From NCBI GenBank assembly GCA_946699065.1, contig CAMPDV010000149.1, positions 558,001 through 622,000 on the forward strand: DNA of 64,000 nucleotides, in the 5' to 3' direction. The DNA comes from Loxodes magnus. Lineage: Eukaryota > Ciliophora > Karyorelictea > Loxodida > Loxodidae. The stretch's first letter is position 1. Every line of letters begins with the position of its first letter. A program made the translations under genes and the position numbers. The notes under the pieces were generated by a model that had not been told where the DNA came from, did no database searches, and worked only from the letters and a program-made list of their open reading frames with translations. Below are positions 25,401 to 37,600 of this stretch, in pieces.

Positions 25401-25598
25401 ATTAAACTTAAGTAGTCTATGAGCTATATGCTTTTACTTTTATTAATAATGAATTAAATCTAAAAATTGGTATAAAATATAAGCAATGAGTAGTTTTAAT
25501 CATTATTGTAAGCTCTATAATCAAATTGTTAATAAATAAAGCCAATATAAGTTGATTTAGATTATTAATGAGAACTATATAAAATGATAGTAATTTTT
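22421..25598. other. AT-rich region with weak coding hints
   Basis: Mostly featureless. Two weak hints exist. Near 23570-23765 the minus strand reads NFMNGEAFIWRNNIDIEEF, which looks protein-like but is too short to build a model. At 24148-24654 on the plus strand there is a 168-codon frame (MFQAFGFSSLFKNYSHL...) of K/Q/L/F-rich composition. Since only UGA stops translation here, frames of that length arise by chance in such DNA. I do not count either as a gene. Confidence 0.45.
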
Positions 25599-27615
25599 TC
25601 AATACTGTTCTTTGTCGATCGAAAGTAGTAAAGTGTCCATTTTTTCTATTTCTAACTAAGCTGGATTTTTCTGTTCACCTTCCTCTGCTGGAGGAGCTGG
25701 TTTTTTCCTTAAATTTGGACTCAATTTAAAATAAGTAACTCCTCCTCGATCATCTCCTACTATAATGGAAGGCATTGTTGGGTTGAAAACTATATGTGTA
25801 AGTTTTGCTCTTTCAGATGCTTTAGGGTTACAAAAGACTAAATTTAAATAGATTAAACTTACATTCATGCTTTTCTACACTAAGATCATATACAGGAACT
25901 ACTCTATTAGCAGTCACACAGGCAAAAACTGTTGAACTATAAGGGGCCCAGGCAACGTCTCCAACTGGAGCTTCTTAGTCAAATGTCATTATTGGATTTT
26001 TTATAGTATGATCCCAAATTTTTACAGTCCAATCTGCACTGCAACTTATAAAAATCTTAGGATGAAAACTATTCCATTTTACAGTATAAACAGCCATTTA
26101 ATGACCTTCATATGTTTCCAAATATTAACCTGAATAAGCCTTACTACATTTATGAATTCTTCCTTCTTCTGTTCCAACAATAAATAAGTGTTCTTAATGA
26201 CGATTAAAATCAAAACACATGCCTCCAGCTAAGCCTACAAGGGATGTTTCTTCCTCTTGTTCTCCTTCTTTACCAGAAACAAGTTTTAATTTCATAACTT
26301 CTTCTGGTTCAAGTTTGTTTTTCATCAAAATCCAATTTGTTACTCTACCATCTGAACTAATAGAATAAAAATTTAAATTTTTAGCAATATCTTCATCTTA
26401 CCAATAAACTTGCCAAACAGGATCAGTGTGTTTATTTGTTCTAACAGTAGATTAATATATGGGTCTATTATGTTTATTTCTCACATCATATACTAAAACT
26501 GTGCCATCATAAAGTCCAATCGCTAAAAGTGAAGCCCTTTGGGGATGCCAGTTCAGGCACATTACTCCAGATTCTGTTGTAAACGAATATTCTGGGAAGT
26601 TAGTATTTTTTAAGCTATAACAGCACACAAGACCCGTACCCGTTCCTTTCATAAAATCATAATAACCATATCCAACCGCAAATAAATCGTGATATCTTGG
26701 ATTCCAAGACAAAGCTGTAACATGTTTTTTTCTTGATCTTTCAGAAACAAATCTCCATAAAGGAAGTAAGCTTCCTTTGTTCGGTACAAACTCATCGCTT
26801 TTATCTTCATAGTATTTATTATCTGCATATGCATCATCCTCAATTAATAAATTTACCATTCTTTCCATCAATTTTAAGTTTTATTTCATTTCAAAAGAAT
26901 AAAGAGTATCTTCTTGCTTTCTTGAAGCTTTCTTCTCTTTAAGTTCTTAAGCATTTTCTCTTTCTTCTTTTTTCATCTCTTCGCTATAAGTATCAAAAAT
27001 ATCTCATTAAGTCACGATTTCACTAAAAGTTCTCATTGGAGGAGGAGCAGTTGAAACTCCTCTCTCTTTTATTGCGTTGTTAATAGTTTAAGCCATTCTC
27101 TCAGAATAGTTAAATTAATTTCTCAATGATTTTCTTAAAAGTTTTTCATCGATTTTTTAAGTGAAATCTCCTTCAACTTAGCTAGCCTTAATAGCCATGT
27201 CAGCTTCAAGTTTTTTGTTATCCTTATACTCTTGTTAATCTTTTTCTTCTTAAGAATCTTTTTGCAGTTGATACCCATCAACAGAAAAATGAACTATCAT
27301 TTAATCTACTTGCTCATCCTTTTTGTAAATTCTTTCTCTAAAATGGAAATTAGCTATATTAAAAGGAGCTTATGGATTTCTATCTACCAAAAATCTTTAG
27401 GGCATTTCTTCTTCGAGTTCTTTTTCTGTCCACTCTTTCTCAAAACCTTCAGCGGCTAGCTTTAATCCTTAAACATTCTCCATTCCTATATTTGATTCTG
27501 CAAATTCCGATTCTTCTTCTCTTAGTCTTTCTTTTCTATCTTCTTCTTATTTTGAGCGTCCTTAATCTTTAGCAACTTATTTAGAAGTACCTCTTCCTTT
27601 TTTTCCTTTAAGCAT
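25599..27615 (-). CDS. DNAI1: Axonemal outer-arm dynein intermediate chain 1
   Basis: The WD-repeat intermediate chain (IC1/DNAI1) that tethers outer-arm dynein to axonemal doublets. The spliced product is 663 residues, close to the family's about 700. The N-terminal Lys/Glu-rich region contains the family block [19 protein letters not shown] followed by [12 protein letters not shown] and [13 protein letters not shown]. The WD-repeat half then has [53 protein letters not shown] and [21 protein letters not shown] 25-nt intron (25838-25862, donor GTAAGT) lies between KHEF and FCNPKAS. The Trp of TQWDIF, conserved in the family, is UGA (27004-27006), whereas nearly all other Trp codons are TGG. 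The stop is UGA at 25599-25601. The start at 27615 precedes a basic MLKGKKGRG stretch typical of the family. Confidence 0.96.
25838..25862 (-). other. 25-nt intron of DNAI1
   Basis: GTAAGT...TTTAG on the minus strand, phase 1. It connects the last WD repeats ([12 protein letters not shown]) with the C-terminal [10 protein letters not shown] block, which lies in another frame. Confidence 0.9.
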
Positions 27616-28527
27616 TATTATAAATGAATTAAAACTTATTTTTTTGAATAACTGTAAATCTAATAACTTGATAATCTTCTTACACCCAAGTATGCTTATT
27701 TTAATTATTCCACCAACTCTAGTTCTAAGATCTTCTTAACATACTTGTCATGCTTTATTAAAGAATAAAATTCTTAGGGTAGCTCATTAGCAAATCCAGA
27801 TAAATATCATTATTGGATTAAATGGACTAATATTTCTGTATATAGATACTAAACTATAAACTAGTAAGGCAAAATATTATTTTATAGCTTCTTTATTATA
27901 TTTATCTATCTTGTTATACTAGTTTGCATTATCTTTTCCTTCTCCAAGTTAAAATTTTATACTTATTTCATAAGTATTTGAATAAACTTATAAAGTGATA
28001 TACTTATAGACAGCTATTAAGAATCTTTAATAGAGTTTATTCTATTATTTTATTTTAATAACTTATTTGCTCTTAAGCCTTTATTTTATTATACTGAGTA
28101 AGTTATTAGGCTATAGAAGTGTATTAATTTAATAGAATTAGCCAAGAACGGCTTAACTAAAGAATGTGTATTATAAATTTAAAGTATTTAAATTAGCTAA
28201 TTTCCATCTACTTTAGTGTAAAAGCCACTTAATTGGAGTAATTTACTTATAACTTTGTATAAAACTAAATTAATTACTAGCAAATCTAATAGATTTATCT
28301 AGCTTCAAATATATATCAAATCATCATTACACATCTAAAAATCCTATATTAATGGGGAAGCTCAATAAATTTGCTTATGTAATATTATATTCTTAGAATC
28401 AAATATAATAATATTAATAAATAATAACTATAATGATTTAACTTTAATCTTCTAAATGAAAGCTATAGACTATACTTATTTGTTTAGCGTGTTAATGTTT
28501 ATTTGAATAAATAATCTTTAAAGTATA
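27616..28527. other. Intergenic AT-rich region
   Basis: About 0.9 kb between the start of DNAI1 and the stop of the DTD gene, both leftward. It should contain the DNAI1 promoter. No coding or RNA feature is recognised. Confidence 0.6.
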
Positions 28528-29067
28528 TCAAGAGATTTCTATTTTAGCTTCTTCTTCTCCCTATTATTATTATTATTATTAAACTTCTTCGTTTTCTGCT
28601 TATTTTTTGTTTTTAACATTTTTACCTTCTGATTCCAATATTATAGTGACAGGACCATCATTAACAATAGTAACATTCATATATTCTCCGAAAGCTCCTG
28701 TTTAGATTTTATCAGGCTAGTATTTCTTTTTTAACATTTCAACAAGTGAATTAAACATTATTTTAGCTTCTTCATTGTTTAAGGCTTTATGAAAATCAGG
28801 TTTGTTTCCTTTCAAAAAAGCTTATAAAGTAAACTAGCTTACGATAAGTACTTCATAATTACGCATTACGCAAGATTCATTCCAAGCTTTTTCCCCAGTG
28901 GGCCATAGTCTTGTATTAAGTATTTTATTACAAGCCCATTCTAAATCCTTTTTCTAATCAGTTCTTTCTATTCCACATAATACTACTAACCCATACCCGA
29001 TACTTCCAACTACTTAGCCTTAGACAGTAACCTGTCCACTTATGACCCTTTAAAGTACTAAGCGCAT
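28528..29067 (-). CDS. DTD1: D-aminoacyl-tRNA deacylase
   Basis: This enzyme hydrolyses D-amino acids (and glycine mischarged on tRNA-Ala) from tRNA, a chiral proofreading step in the cytosol. The product has 179 residues and no intron. It starts MRLVLQRVISGQVTV, followed by GSIGYGLVVLCGI and LWPTGEKAWNES. It carries both family motifs: SQFTL in EVLIVSQFTL, and the Gly-cisPro loop motif in NDGPVTIILES. The catalytic fold ends near residue 150. An extra C-terminal tail is Lys/Glu-rich with a seven-residue Gln tract written entirely with UAA and UAG. The Trp codons read are TGG. The stop is UGA at 28528-28530. Confidence 0.95.
28561..28582 (-). repeat. TAA trinucleotide repeat encoding polyglutamine
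   Basis: Six TAA triplets and a TAG on the minus strand lie in frame inside the C-terminal tail of the DTD gene, so they encode seven Gln. Under the standard code this would be a run of stop codons. The tract is a microsatellite and may vary in length between alleles. Confidence 0.85.
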
Positions 29068-29425
29068 AATTATGAATTTTAAAGAAAAAGATATAAAATG
29101 ATTAAATAATAAAATTACTAAAATAAAGCTAATGAACAGCCAACATTCTCAAAATAACTTCCATTCATTTCTTCTTTAATAAGACGATTATATCAAAATT
29201 CTAAGCTTAAAGAGCAATAGTCAATCAGTTAGCTTTACTAAAATCCTAAATCATACTTTAAAAATCTAGTCATTAGAAATAATTAATCCTAAATCAGAAT
29301 TTTAATATTTCAAAAGAACATTCTATAGCAATATTTATATACCCTAACTTGGCTTTAGCTATAATACTTTTATAAATATTCTAATTTAATCTGTGAAACG
29401 ATTTAGATTAAGAAAAATATATTAT
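29068..29425. other. Short intergenic region
   Basis: This is AT-rich sequence between the DTD start and the chosen stop of the DHHC gene. It should hold the DTD promoter. Nothing else is seen. Confidence 0.55.
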
Positions 29426-30630
29426 TCATATTAAGCTAGTTTGTAAAAGATAAAAAGGAATAATGGAATATATTAAGCTAATATCTATAAAAGTAAGCAG
29501 TAGAGGACTATTAAGATTTAATATTAAACAATAAAGTTAAGTTACTTGATTTTCCTTCAAAAGATTTTATAATTCATTATTAATATTTTCTTTTAATTCG
29601 TTATCGCTTTTATTTACATGGGAATTTATATTGCTATATAAGCTCTGTTTGGTATCTTCCTGCTATTCGAAACTTATATGACGTTCTTGTACATTTTCAT
29701 TTTTTTAGACTACTTTAGAATTAACTGAGGTATTATCAGAATGCGCCTAAGCTTGATTAATATCAGGTGAGGATTCATTTTTGTTTTTTTAGAAATTGTG
29801 TATATTCCTACCTGTTGTCAAATCATCTTAATTAGGAATATCACTAGATCCATAACCTTTTTATTCCCATACTTAAGTTTAATCAGGTTGCACTTACTGC
29901 ATTTTCAGTCCTTTTTTTTCCCTTTTCTTTAAAATATATTCATAAGTAGTCATTTTATTTCATCTTAAGAATATATGAAGTCCAATAAGCTAAGTATCAA
30001 GGATTCAAAAAATGCCTGATTGAGCTGTAACAATAAGGATCAAAACATCACGAACAGTTGGTTTAATTTCATGGCATAGTAAGTTAATTCCAATAATAGT
30101 TTAAAGGATAACATGAAAATTCAACGTATATATCAAATAAAGAAAATCTCTATAATTTGCTCTTCCAACACAGTTATTGAGTCACTTGCAATGATGATCA
30201 AAAACGTCAACGCATCTATTACAGGAACCGCAGTGTTTACTTTTGTCATAAACATGAGTGTCACATATAGTACAAATTTAATTATACTCCTAAGTATCAA
30301 ATTCGTAACTGTTAATTATAAAACTTACTTGTTTTGCCTGCAATATCTTTCTTTATAAACAGTAGGGTCTGTTGGATCACATTTAGTGCATGTAAAAGCT
30401 TTTCATATAACTAAAATAGTTAATGCAGAGTAAAAAGTAGAAACTATTATAATACTTGGTACTTAGTCAAGCTTTGGAACAAAAATTGCATAAAAGATGA
30501 TTAAGTCAAAAGGAAATACAAATCAAGAAATTATTTATAAAGGATGAAACGGAGTGGAAAATCCATTCTTCTTTACTGGCCTTAATTTATCTTCATCAAT
30601 TTCTTATTTTTACTAAATTTTAATTTCCAT
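29426..30630 (-). CDS. DHHC palmitoyltransferase
   Basis: An integral-membrane protein S-acyltransferase. Spliced, it has about 394 residues. Two N-terminal spans (FPFDLIIFYAIFVPKL and SIIIVSTFYSALTILVI) precede the Cys-rich domain CTICDTHVYDKSKHCGSC-NRC and the active-site DHHCKWLNNCVG. Two more spans (RDFLYLIYTLNFHVILQTI and VLILIVTAQSGIFWILDT) and the TTYEY (TTxE) motif follow, then a long polar Asn/Ser/Lys tail. The invariant Trp after DHHC is a UGA codon (30182-30184). A 20-nt intron (30309-30328, donor GTAAGT) precedes the Cys-rich domain. The start is ATG at 30630. The stop at 29426-29428 is the first in-frame UGA after the tail, but the last about 40 codons are random-looking, so the 3' end is uncertain. 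The substrate is unknown. Confidence 0.92.
30309..30328 (-). other. 20-nt intron of the DHHC gene
   Basis: GTAAGTTTTATAATTAACAG on the minus strand, phase 2. It joins YCRQN to YEFDTQEYNQICTIC and restores the DHHC frame. Confidence 0.9.
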
Positions 30631-31670
30631 ATTATTAAGAAATTATAGAGTCTCTATCACTCTTTAATATAAGTTAGAACTTTGCTCCTTTAAATTAAAT
30701 CTAAACAGTCTTTAAGACAATTAAATCTAAATTTAAAAATTATTGATAAAACTTAAGCAAATGGAGAGTTTTAGCTGAATAAATTATTTTTTAATAACTA
30801 GAATTAAAAGGAATCTATATTAGATTTAATCTACAAAATATTCTGTAATTTTCCTTTATTTTTAATTCAAGCATTAATTATTATTTTAATTTCTAGAAGA
30901 GTATAATGCTGAAATAATAAGTGTAATAGTTTATATAAAATAAAGACTTATTAAAATCAATAATTACTAATAAGTTAGTAATAGAACGCTCTAAATTTAA
31001 CAACTATATAATAATTAGAAAGACTTCAACACATATTATTTATTCATATAAATTAAAAGTAAAGTCTTTAAGCTTTTAATATTATCTTCATACTGTTAAA
31101 GAGAGTTTGAAGATTAATATTAGTTGCTTTTAATCCCTTATATTTTATAAAGTTAAAGATGAAGATATAATAAATATAGGAACTTTCACTAGTTTATTAT
31201 TCTATAGTTGATAAGTTTTATCATTCTAAAAATCATCTTCTATCTTGTATTTTGTCCTAATTAAACCTAGATAATCCTTGAAAAATATAAATTAGTTGTT
31301 TTCGTTAGATACAGAGAATTAAAGTAATATAAGTAATTTATTTATTTATTTATATAGAGAAAGATATAAATACGTATTTTTCTCTTAATACAAAACTGGT
31401 TATACAAAGTAAATCAAAACTGCTTGTAATAATTTTATGCAATAAATTAAGAATTAATCATATAAAATGTAAATAGTTTAGCTTTATTTAACTTTAATTT
31501 CAGTATAATGTTTAAAGTTTACAGCTTTAACTTTAGTTATTTAATTCCTTCAAAGTAATTAAACATAAGTTAGTTAATAATAAATTATAATATCCAAAAT
31601 CTTTTGCATTCTGCTTCTTTAATTTTTAATCCTTAGTAACTCTAATTAAACTAAAATTTATAAGATATTT
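30631..31670. other. Intergenic AT-rich region
   Basis: About 1 kb between the start of the DHHC gene and the end of the cyclase gene. It has a short TTTA repeat near 31336-31353. It presumably contains the DHHC promoter. No gene is recognised. Confidence 0.6.
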
Positions 31671-34600
31671 TCATTTTAATTTTAGTAATATACATATAAA
31701 GTAACTATTCAATTTTAAAGAATTGATTAGAAAATATTAAAAAATAACTTAAGGATTAATGGAATCTTTCTTTTCTATATCCTTTTCAATGAAGTAGCAG
31801 TCCATATACTTCTAAAGTGGTTTTGACTAATTGTTAGTTCTTTACTATATTTCAATTTTTTGATTCAAAGTAAATTTAAAATTGCACTTGCTATTATTGG
31901 CTAATTTGTCTCTAACTTAAACACTGATGTTTATCGCTGATGGTTTTCCATTACTTTCCATTTTATTTGCTATTACTACGCTAGGACCATAAATATCATA
32001 TCTTACTATATTACTTCCACTTATTCCTCCTATAATATCTCCCATATGAATGCCAATTCTCATTTGAAGTTCGCATCCTTGTTCTAGGTTAACTTACTAA
32101 ATTGCATCTATTAGACTAAACCCAAAATTAATAACGTTTAAAAGTTCAATATTACAATCTCTCTTCTATTTTTCAATAGTTCCATTATAGCCTATCGCCA
32201 CGTAGCAGTCTCCTATTGTACAAACTTTATAGCAGTAATTTTCAGCACAAAGCTTATCAAACTTAGAAAAAAGCTATGATAAAACTTAAATTACAGACTT
32301 AGGAGACCTGCTACTAGAGAAATTAGTGAATCCAACAATGTCTGCGAACATTATTGATATATCTTCTAGTTCTTCTGCTACAATCTCTCCCTATTTCATT
32401 TATTATAAAACATGGAGAGGCATTAAGTGCGTTAACAAATCTTCAGTTTTCTAAATTTCTTAGTTTGCGAGATCTTATACTTAAAAGGCATTTATTTCAT
32501 TGTACTCTCCTGTGAAAACAATGTATAGGAGAAGGTTAACGCATGAAATGGTAATTTCTACTTGAAGGAAGTAGTATTTGATCATATGGTCCTTAATTTA
32601 ATATTTGAAGTATATACAATTGTAAGTAAGAACTATAATGAAAATTATTAAGATATGCCTAAACATAAATCCTGTATGGAAAGCTATTAAAATCAAATAG
32701 AAGCAGCATATGTACCCAATTTCTATCATTATTAAGTCTATAAAGAGAGTGTTTGATACATAAGATATTACGTAAAGCAATAAAGTCAAATAAATTATTA
32801 TCTTATTTAATTTTCTCATTCTCATTATAATTATAAAATAAGTTATATGCAATATAATTGCAACGCTCTGTATAATAATTTCAATTCAATAGTCTTTAGT
32901 TTAAAATTTCTTATTTAGCCATCACAAGATAAATAAAACAACCTGGAAAAAAAAGCTAAAAATTATGCCAATGTAAGTAGCTTTATATTAGTTTTCGAAT
33001 TTCATCTCAAAATATTCTTATTTTTTCTATTCGATATTTCAATATTTGAAAGGCCTAAAAAGAAGGTTAAAAAACTTTTTGATTTTTAATTTTAAAGATT
33101 TTTATTATGTTTTTTAAGATAATATTTCCTTAATTATTGTTTCTACTGAAACTGTTGAGAATTTGCCGAATTTTTATGTTGAAGATGAAGTTGATTTTTG
33201 AATTACCTAACTCATCCTTCTACTTAATTATTTCATGCTTGATCTTAGAGGAGATTGAACTTAAGATATATTATTAATTTTTTATTATAGTTGCTAGCTT
33301 TATTTATCTTTGCTGGTTATCATGGATTAATCAATAGTTTCGTCATTTATTTGTTATTCTAACAAATTTTCTTAATCTAACTTCTTTAATATCATACTAG
33401 AAGTTTTAAAATCTTTCTCAATTATTTATTTTTATTAGTTCTATTATATTCTTTACAGTTCCTGTTAACAAGTTTAGTTATTTTTCTTTAACATAAGAAT
33501 AGTAGGAAAAAGAGTTTTAGAGATGCTTTTTTATCTAATATTTATTTTACTATTCAATATGTTAAGGAACTTACTTTACTCACTGTTTTTGATATTTGTA
33601 GCATTATAATTCTGAGTTTATGTTGTTTATCAGTCTGTTTCTTATTTTTAATTTTAGAAAGAAATTTCATCTTTCGACAGCATTCTTGCTATCCTGAATT
33701 TATTTACTAGAGCCTATTAAATACTATTATTCTAATAAATTTGCGAAAGCTTCTATGGTTAATCAAGAATTAAGGAGCTTAGATCTTCATATTAAATACT
33801 TTAATTTTGATAAGGTATTTTATTTATGTTATTGCTAGCATTATCAGTGCTTTAAGTCTTATTGCTGCCTATTACTTCGTTCTTTAACTTATGCTGATTA
33901 CTAAGTAGTTAATTTATCTGAAATCTCTTTATAAGACTGTTTTTTATCGCTTGATTGGTCATCAGATTTTAAGATAAATTTTAAATAACTTAAATCTGTG
34001 GTTATTTGATACTAATAGCTTTAGAAAAATTAGAAAATGTATTAGCTTTCATTTTGTCACTTTCTTAGTTTTTGTTATTAATTTAGAGCTTTTTATCTCT
34101 AATATAAAAGATTTTATCGTTTTATTTTTCGTTTATTATCTTTCTTTCTTCTTATTCGTAAATGTTTTCGCTTTTTTTGGCCATTTTTTATTCGAATTAA
34201 TCATTTTCTGATTTGCTTGAAGAATTAGAAGGTGATTCACTTTCGGAACTTCTCTAAGAGGAGACTGAAGAACTTTAGATATCAATTTCTTAAATTTACT
34301 TGCTTGACTAAATAACCTAATTAGTAGCTTTTGACATTTTTTAATGTTCTGATATTTTATATTTCTATTCTTCTGTATTCTATTGATTTTTTGCTGTTTA
34401 TAATGCTAAAAATTGACTTGAATCTCTGAAAGAAGCTCTTCTCTATGATGTTTATGGATTAATTATTTTATTAGCAAAGCTTTGGTTGCTTTTATCGACA
34501 TATAAGAAAAACTATTTCCTTTGCTATTCTTTTTGTTTTACAATGTAAGTTTTCATTGTTCCCTTTCCTTTTATATCTAAAATTTCTTCTATAAACTCAA

Positions 34601-37600
34601 TTGAATATAGATGATAAGCTTCTTCGTAAGTAGTGTTAGATATTCTTATGCAATTTGGGTTTTTTACATTACTGCACATTCTACTTGCTGTATTAACAGA
34701 GTCTCCTACTAATGCAAATTAAGGTTTATGATCCCCAACTACTCCTGCAATTACAGGACCAGTATGAATTCCAACTTTAACTTATAAATTTGTTCCATTC
34801 TTTAATGTAATTGACTTGGCATTCTAAATCATGTCAAGGGCTAGCAGTATTGATCTTTGGGCATGGTTTTGTTTCATTTCGGATTCTTAAAAATTATTGT
34901 AATTTAAACCAGCACAAGCCATATAAGTCTTACCAACAGTCTCTATCTTATCTACTTTGTGTATTTCACATAATCTATCAAAAGATAATTGAATTGAATT
35001 AATTAGCTCGATAAATTCTTTTGACTGATACTGCAAAACAATATCATCAAAATTGTAAATATCACAGAATATTACTGACACTTCTTTATGCTCATCTGCA
35101 ATAAGTTTATTCCCCTTCTTTATTCGCTACATAATGAAATCAGGAAACAAATTGGATAATATTTCATGTGATTAAGCAATTGAATTTTGAATTATTTCTT
35201 AAGAAGCGAATCAGTTTCTGTTAGTTTTATCAGCATCAATCAAAGTCCTGGCTAATATTAAAAAGATGATTAAAGAAGCAAAATTCCTTAGTAATTAATA
35301 GTACAAAAAGCTATCATGAATGTAATCTTCGAAAAAATCAAACTCTACTAAAATTTGCCATCCAAACTCTCCAATTTGCTGAAGTAGAATCAAAATAAAT
35401 TAGATTACGCAAATTTCGAAAATATGCATTTTAATTCCAAGCATCTAAAATATCAAATTATATAATATATGCTACAGCCCTCCAAAGAAAGATATTAGCG
35501 TAGAAGCTAAAGCACATAATATTAACTTTAAGATAATAAACAATTTCCTCAAAATTTTAACATCTTTAAAGAAGCATCGTACTATAAGAATCAATATGGA
35601 AAAACTAAGATATATCAAGCTAATTAGGAATTGATTATCATATAAGTGCTTAAAGCTTGGTAGAAATACTATAACCAAAATTAGAAAATTAAAAGCAAAT
35701 ATAAGTACGTCTGAGATATTCCAAGTTTTAGAAGCTAGAAAACTAAGATATTTTTATTCCAGGAGAGGATCTTTGAATACTCTTTTATATTTATAAGTTA
35801 AGTATTAAGAGTCTGTTGCTATTAGAATCAATTACTTTTGATTTTTGTGATCTATAAGATCTCTATAACGATTTTTATATCTGTTTAAACGATAATTAAG
35901 AGGTTATAAGCTGTAATTAAGTTTCTAGTTTCATAGTTCTTTTTTTTATATCTCTAGTAAAATCTAAAATAGGTTCGGATATCAAAACTTTCTGAAATTT
36001 CATATTAAAGATGTAACCAAATTAAATCCAAAAATAAGGATAGTGATAAATATAAATTAAGGCTTCTTAGCAAACATAAAGTTTATGTTATTATTGTTAT
36101 AAAGAAATTTTAGGATAATTTGTATTACTTGCAGCATTGGAAATAATGCCAAGGCTAGAAAAATTAGAAGAACTAAAAGAGCACTGCTTCATCTGTGTGC
36201 TGTTCTTAGAATTTTCATTCATACGTTGATAATTGTGTTGATATATAGAATTGAGATCACTTCATCATAAGTTCAATCTACTTCTTAATTATAAAAAAAC
36301 ATCACTGCTAACAAAAATATGAAAAAGCCATTCAATGATGCTCTCAAAAACAACTTTAACAAGCCTCAGAATTTAAAAGCATTATGTTTTATGTTTGCTG
36401 AGTAAGTTTAAGGAAAGTATAAGATTGTATTAGGCATTAATTTTTGTTCGAATACTCCATAAATTAGAATAGATAATCCTTAAAACAGGAAAATATATAA
36501 ACCATAGTAAACAACTCCATAGATCATATTACTAAAGGCAGAGATAAACTAATAACAAAATAGAGGAATCAAACTAATTACAAATGAATATACTAATAAT
36601 TTTGCTGATTTATGTAATCTGTAATAAGAATAAGTTCCATGTAGCAATATAAGCTTCCCCAGCACGCTAAACTTAGGAATTATGATATCAGACATTATTA
36701 GGTTGGATAAATTTTTGTTTTTATTAAGAAAGATACCTACATCAGCCTTTTTGCACATCTTTAAATCACTACTTCCTGAACCTATACATAGAACTTTAGG
36801 CTTAAATGAATATTTTTCTTGTATAAGCTGAGTAAGTTTTTCCTTAGTTTGTGGCGTAGCATCTGATAGAATAACTGATTAACAAATGAAAGAAAGCATA
36901 ATGAACAATTAGACAGAGCTCTGGTTTTAAAATATTAGATCGAAAGAATATGCATCTATCAAAAGACACAATTATAGATTTTCTTTCACTCCATTGTTCA
37001 TCATATTACTTATATTATTTTTAATTGTTGAAAATTACATTTTTTCTTTACTCTAGATATCAAGTGAATTTAAGGGTTTATTTTAGGGAGATAATTTTAG
37101 TCTATAGCTTTATAATATTCCTTAGTTGCTGATGCTATTTTATTTTTAAGTGTTTTGCCTTTCAACTTGTTCTTGCTAATTTATATTCTAGTTTTGCTCT
37201 GCTAAAAATCCAGGAGATAGTATAAAACTTTAGCTTTAGGATGAAAGTGAATCTTAAGAATTCATTTAATTATTGCGCCTTTGAAATAAAGTTCCTTTGT
37301 TTTTAAGAGCTTAAGATAAAACGGTCTGTGACTTTTTTAAAAGATCGAAAGATTGAATAACATTGGTAATTGCTGGCTAAATATGATTTTAATTAAATTA
37401 AAATGAGTTTTAAGATTCTAGTAATTCTTTTGACATGAAAGTTTGAGATTTGATAGGTTATGATTATTCTTAATTATTCTTTAGTACATAATATTCTATC
37501 AAGTGAATTAATTATCACTTAATCTCTTCTGATTACTTTCCTTTTAGAATTTCAAGTATTTGCACGTTTTTATTGATTAGTTAAGAATTATATGCAGTGT

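Noticed and set aside
33200..34530. Long plus-strand open frame rich in Leu, Phe, Ile and Tyr
   Set aside because: It is the complement of the Ser/Lys/Gln-rich linker and second membrane region of the cyclase fusion, which is in frame with both flanking cyclase domains on the minus strand. With one stop codon, antisense frames stay open easily.
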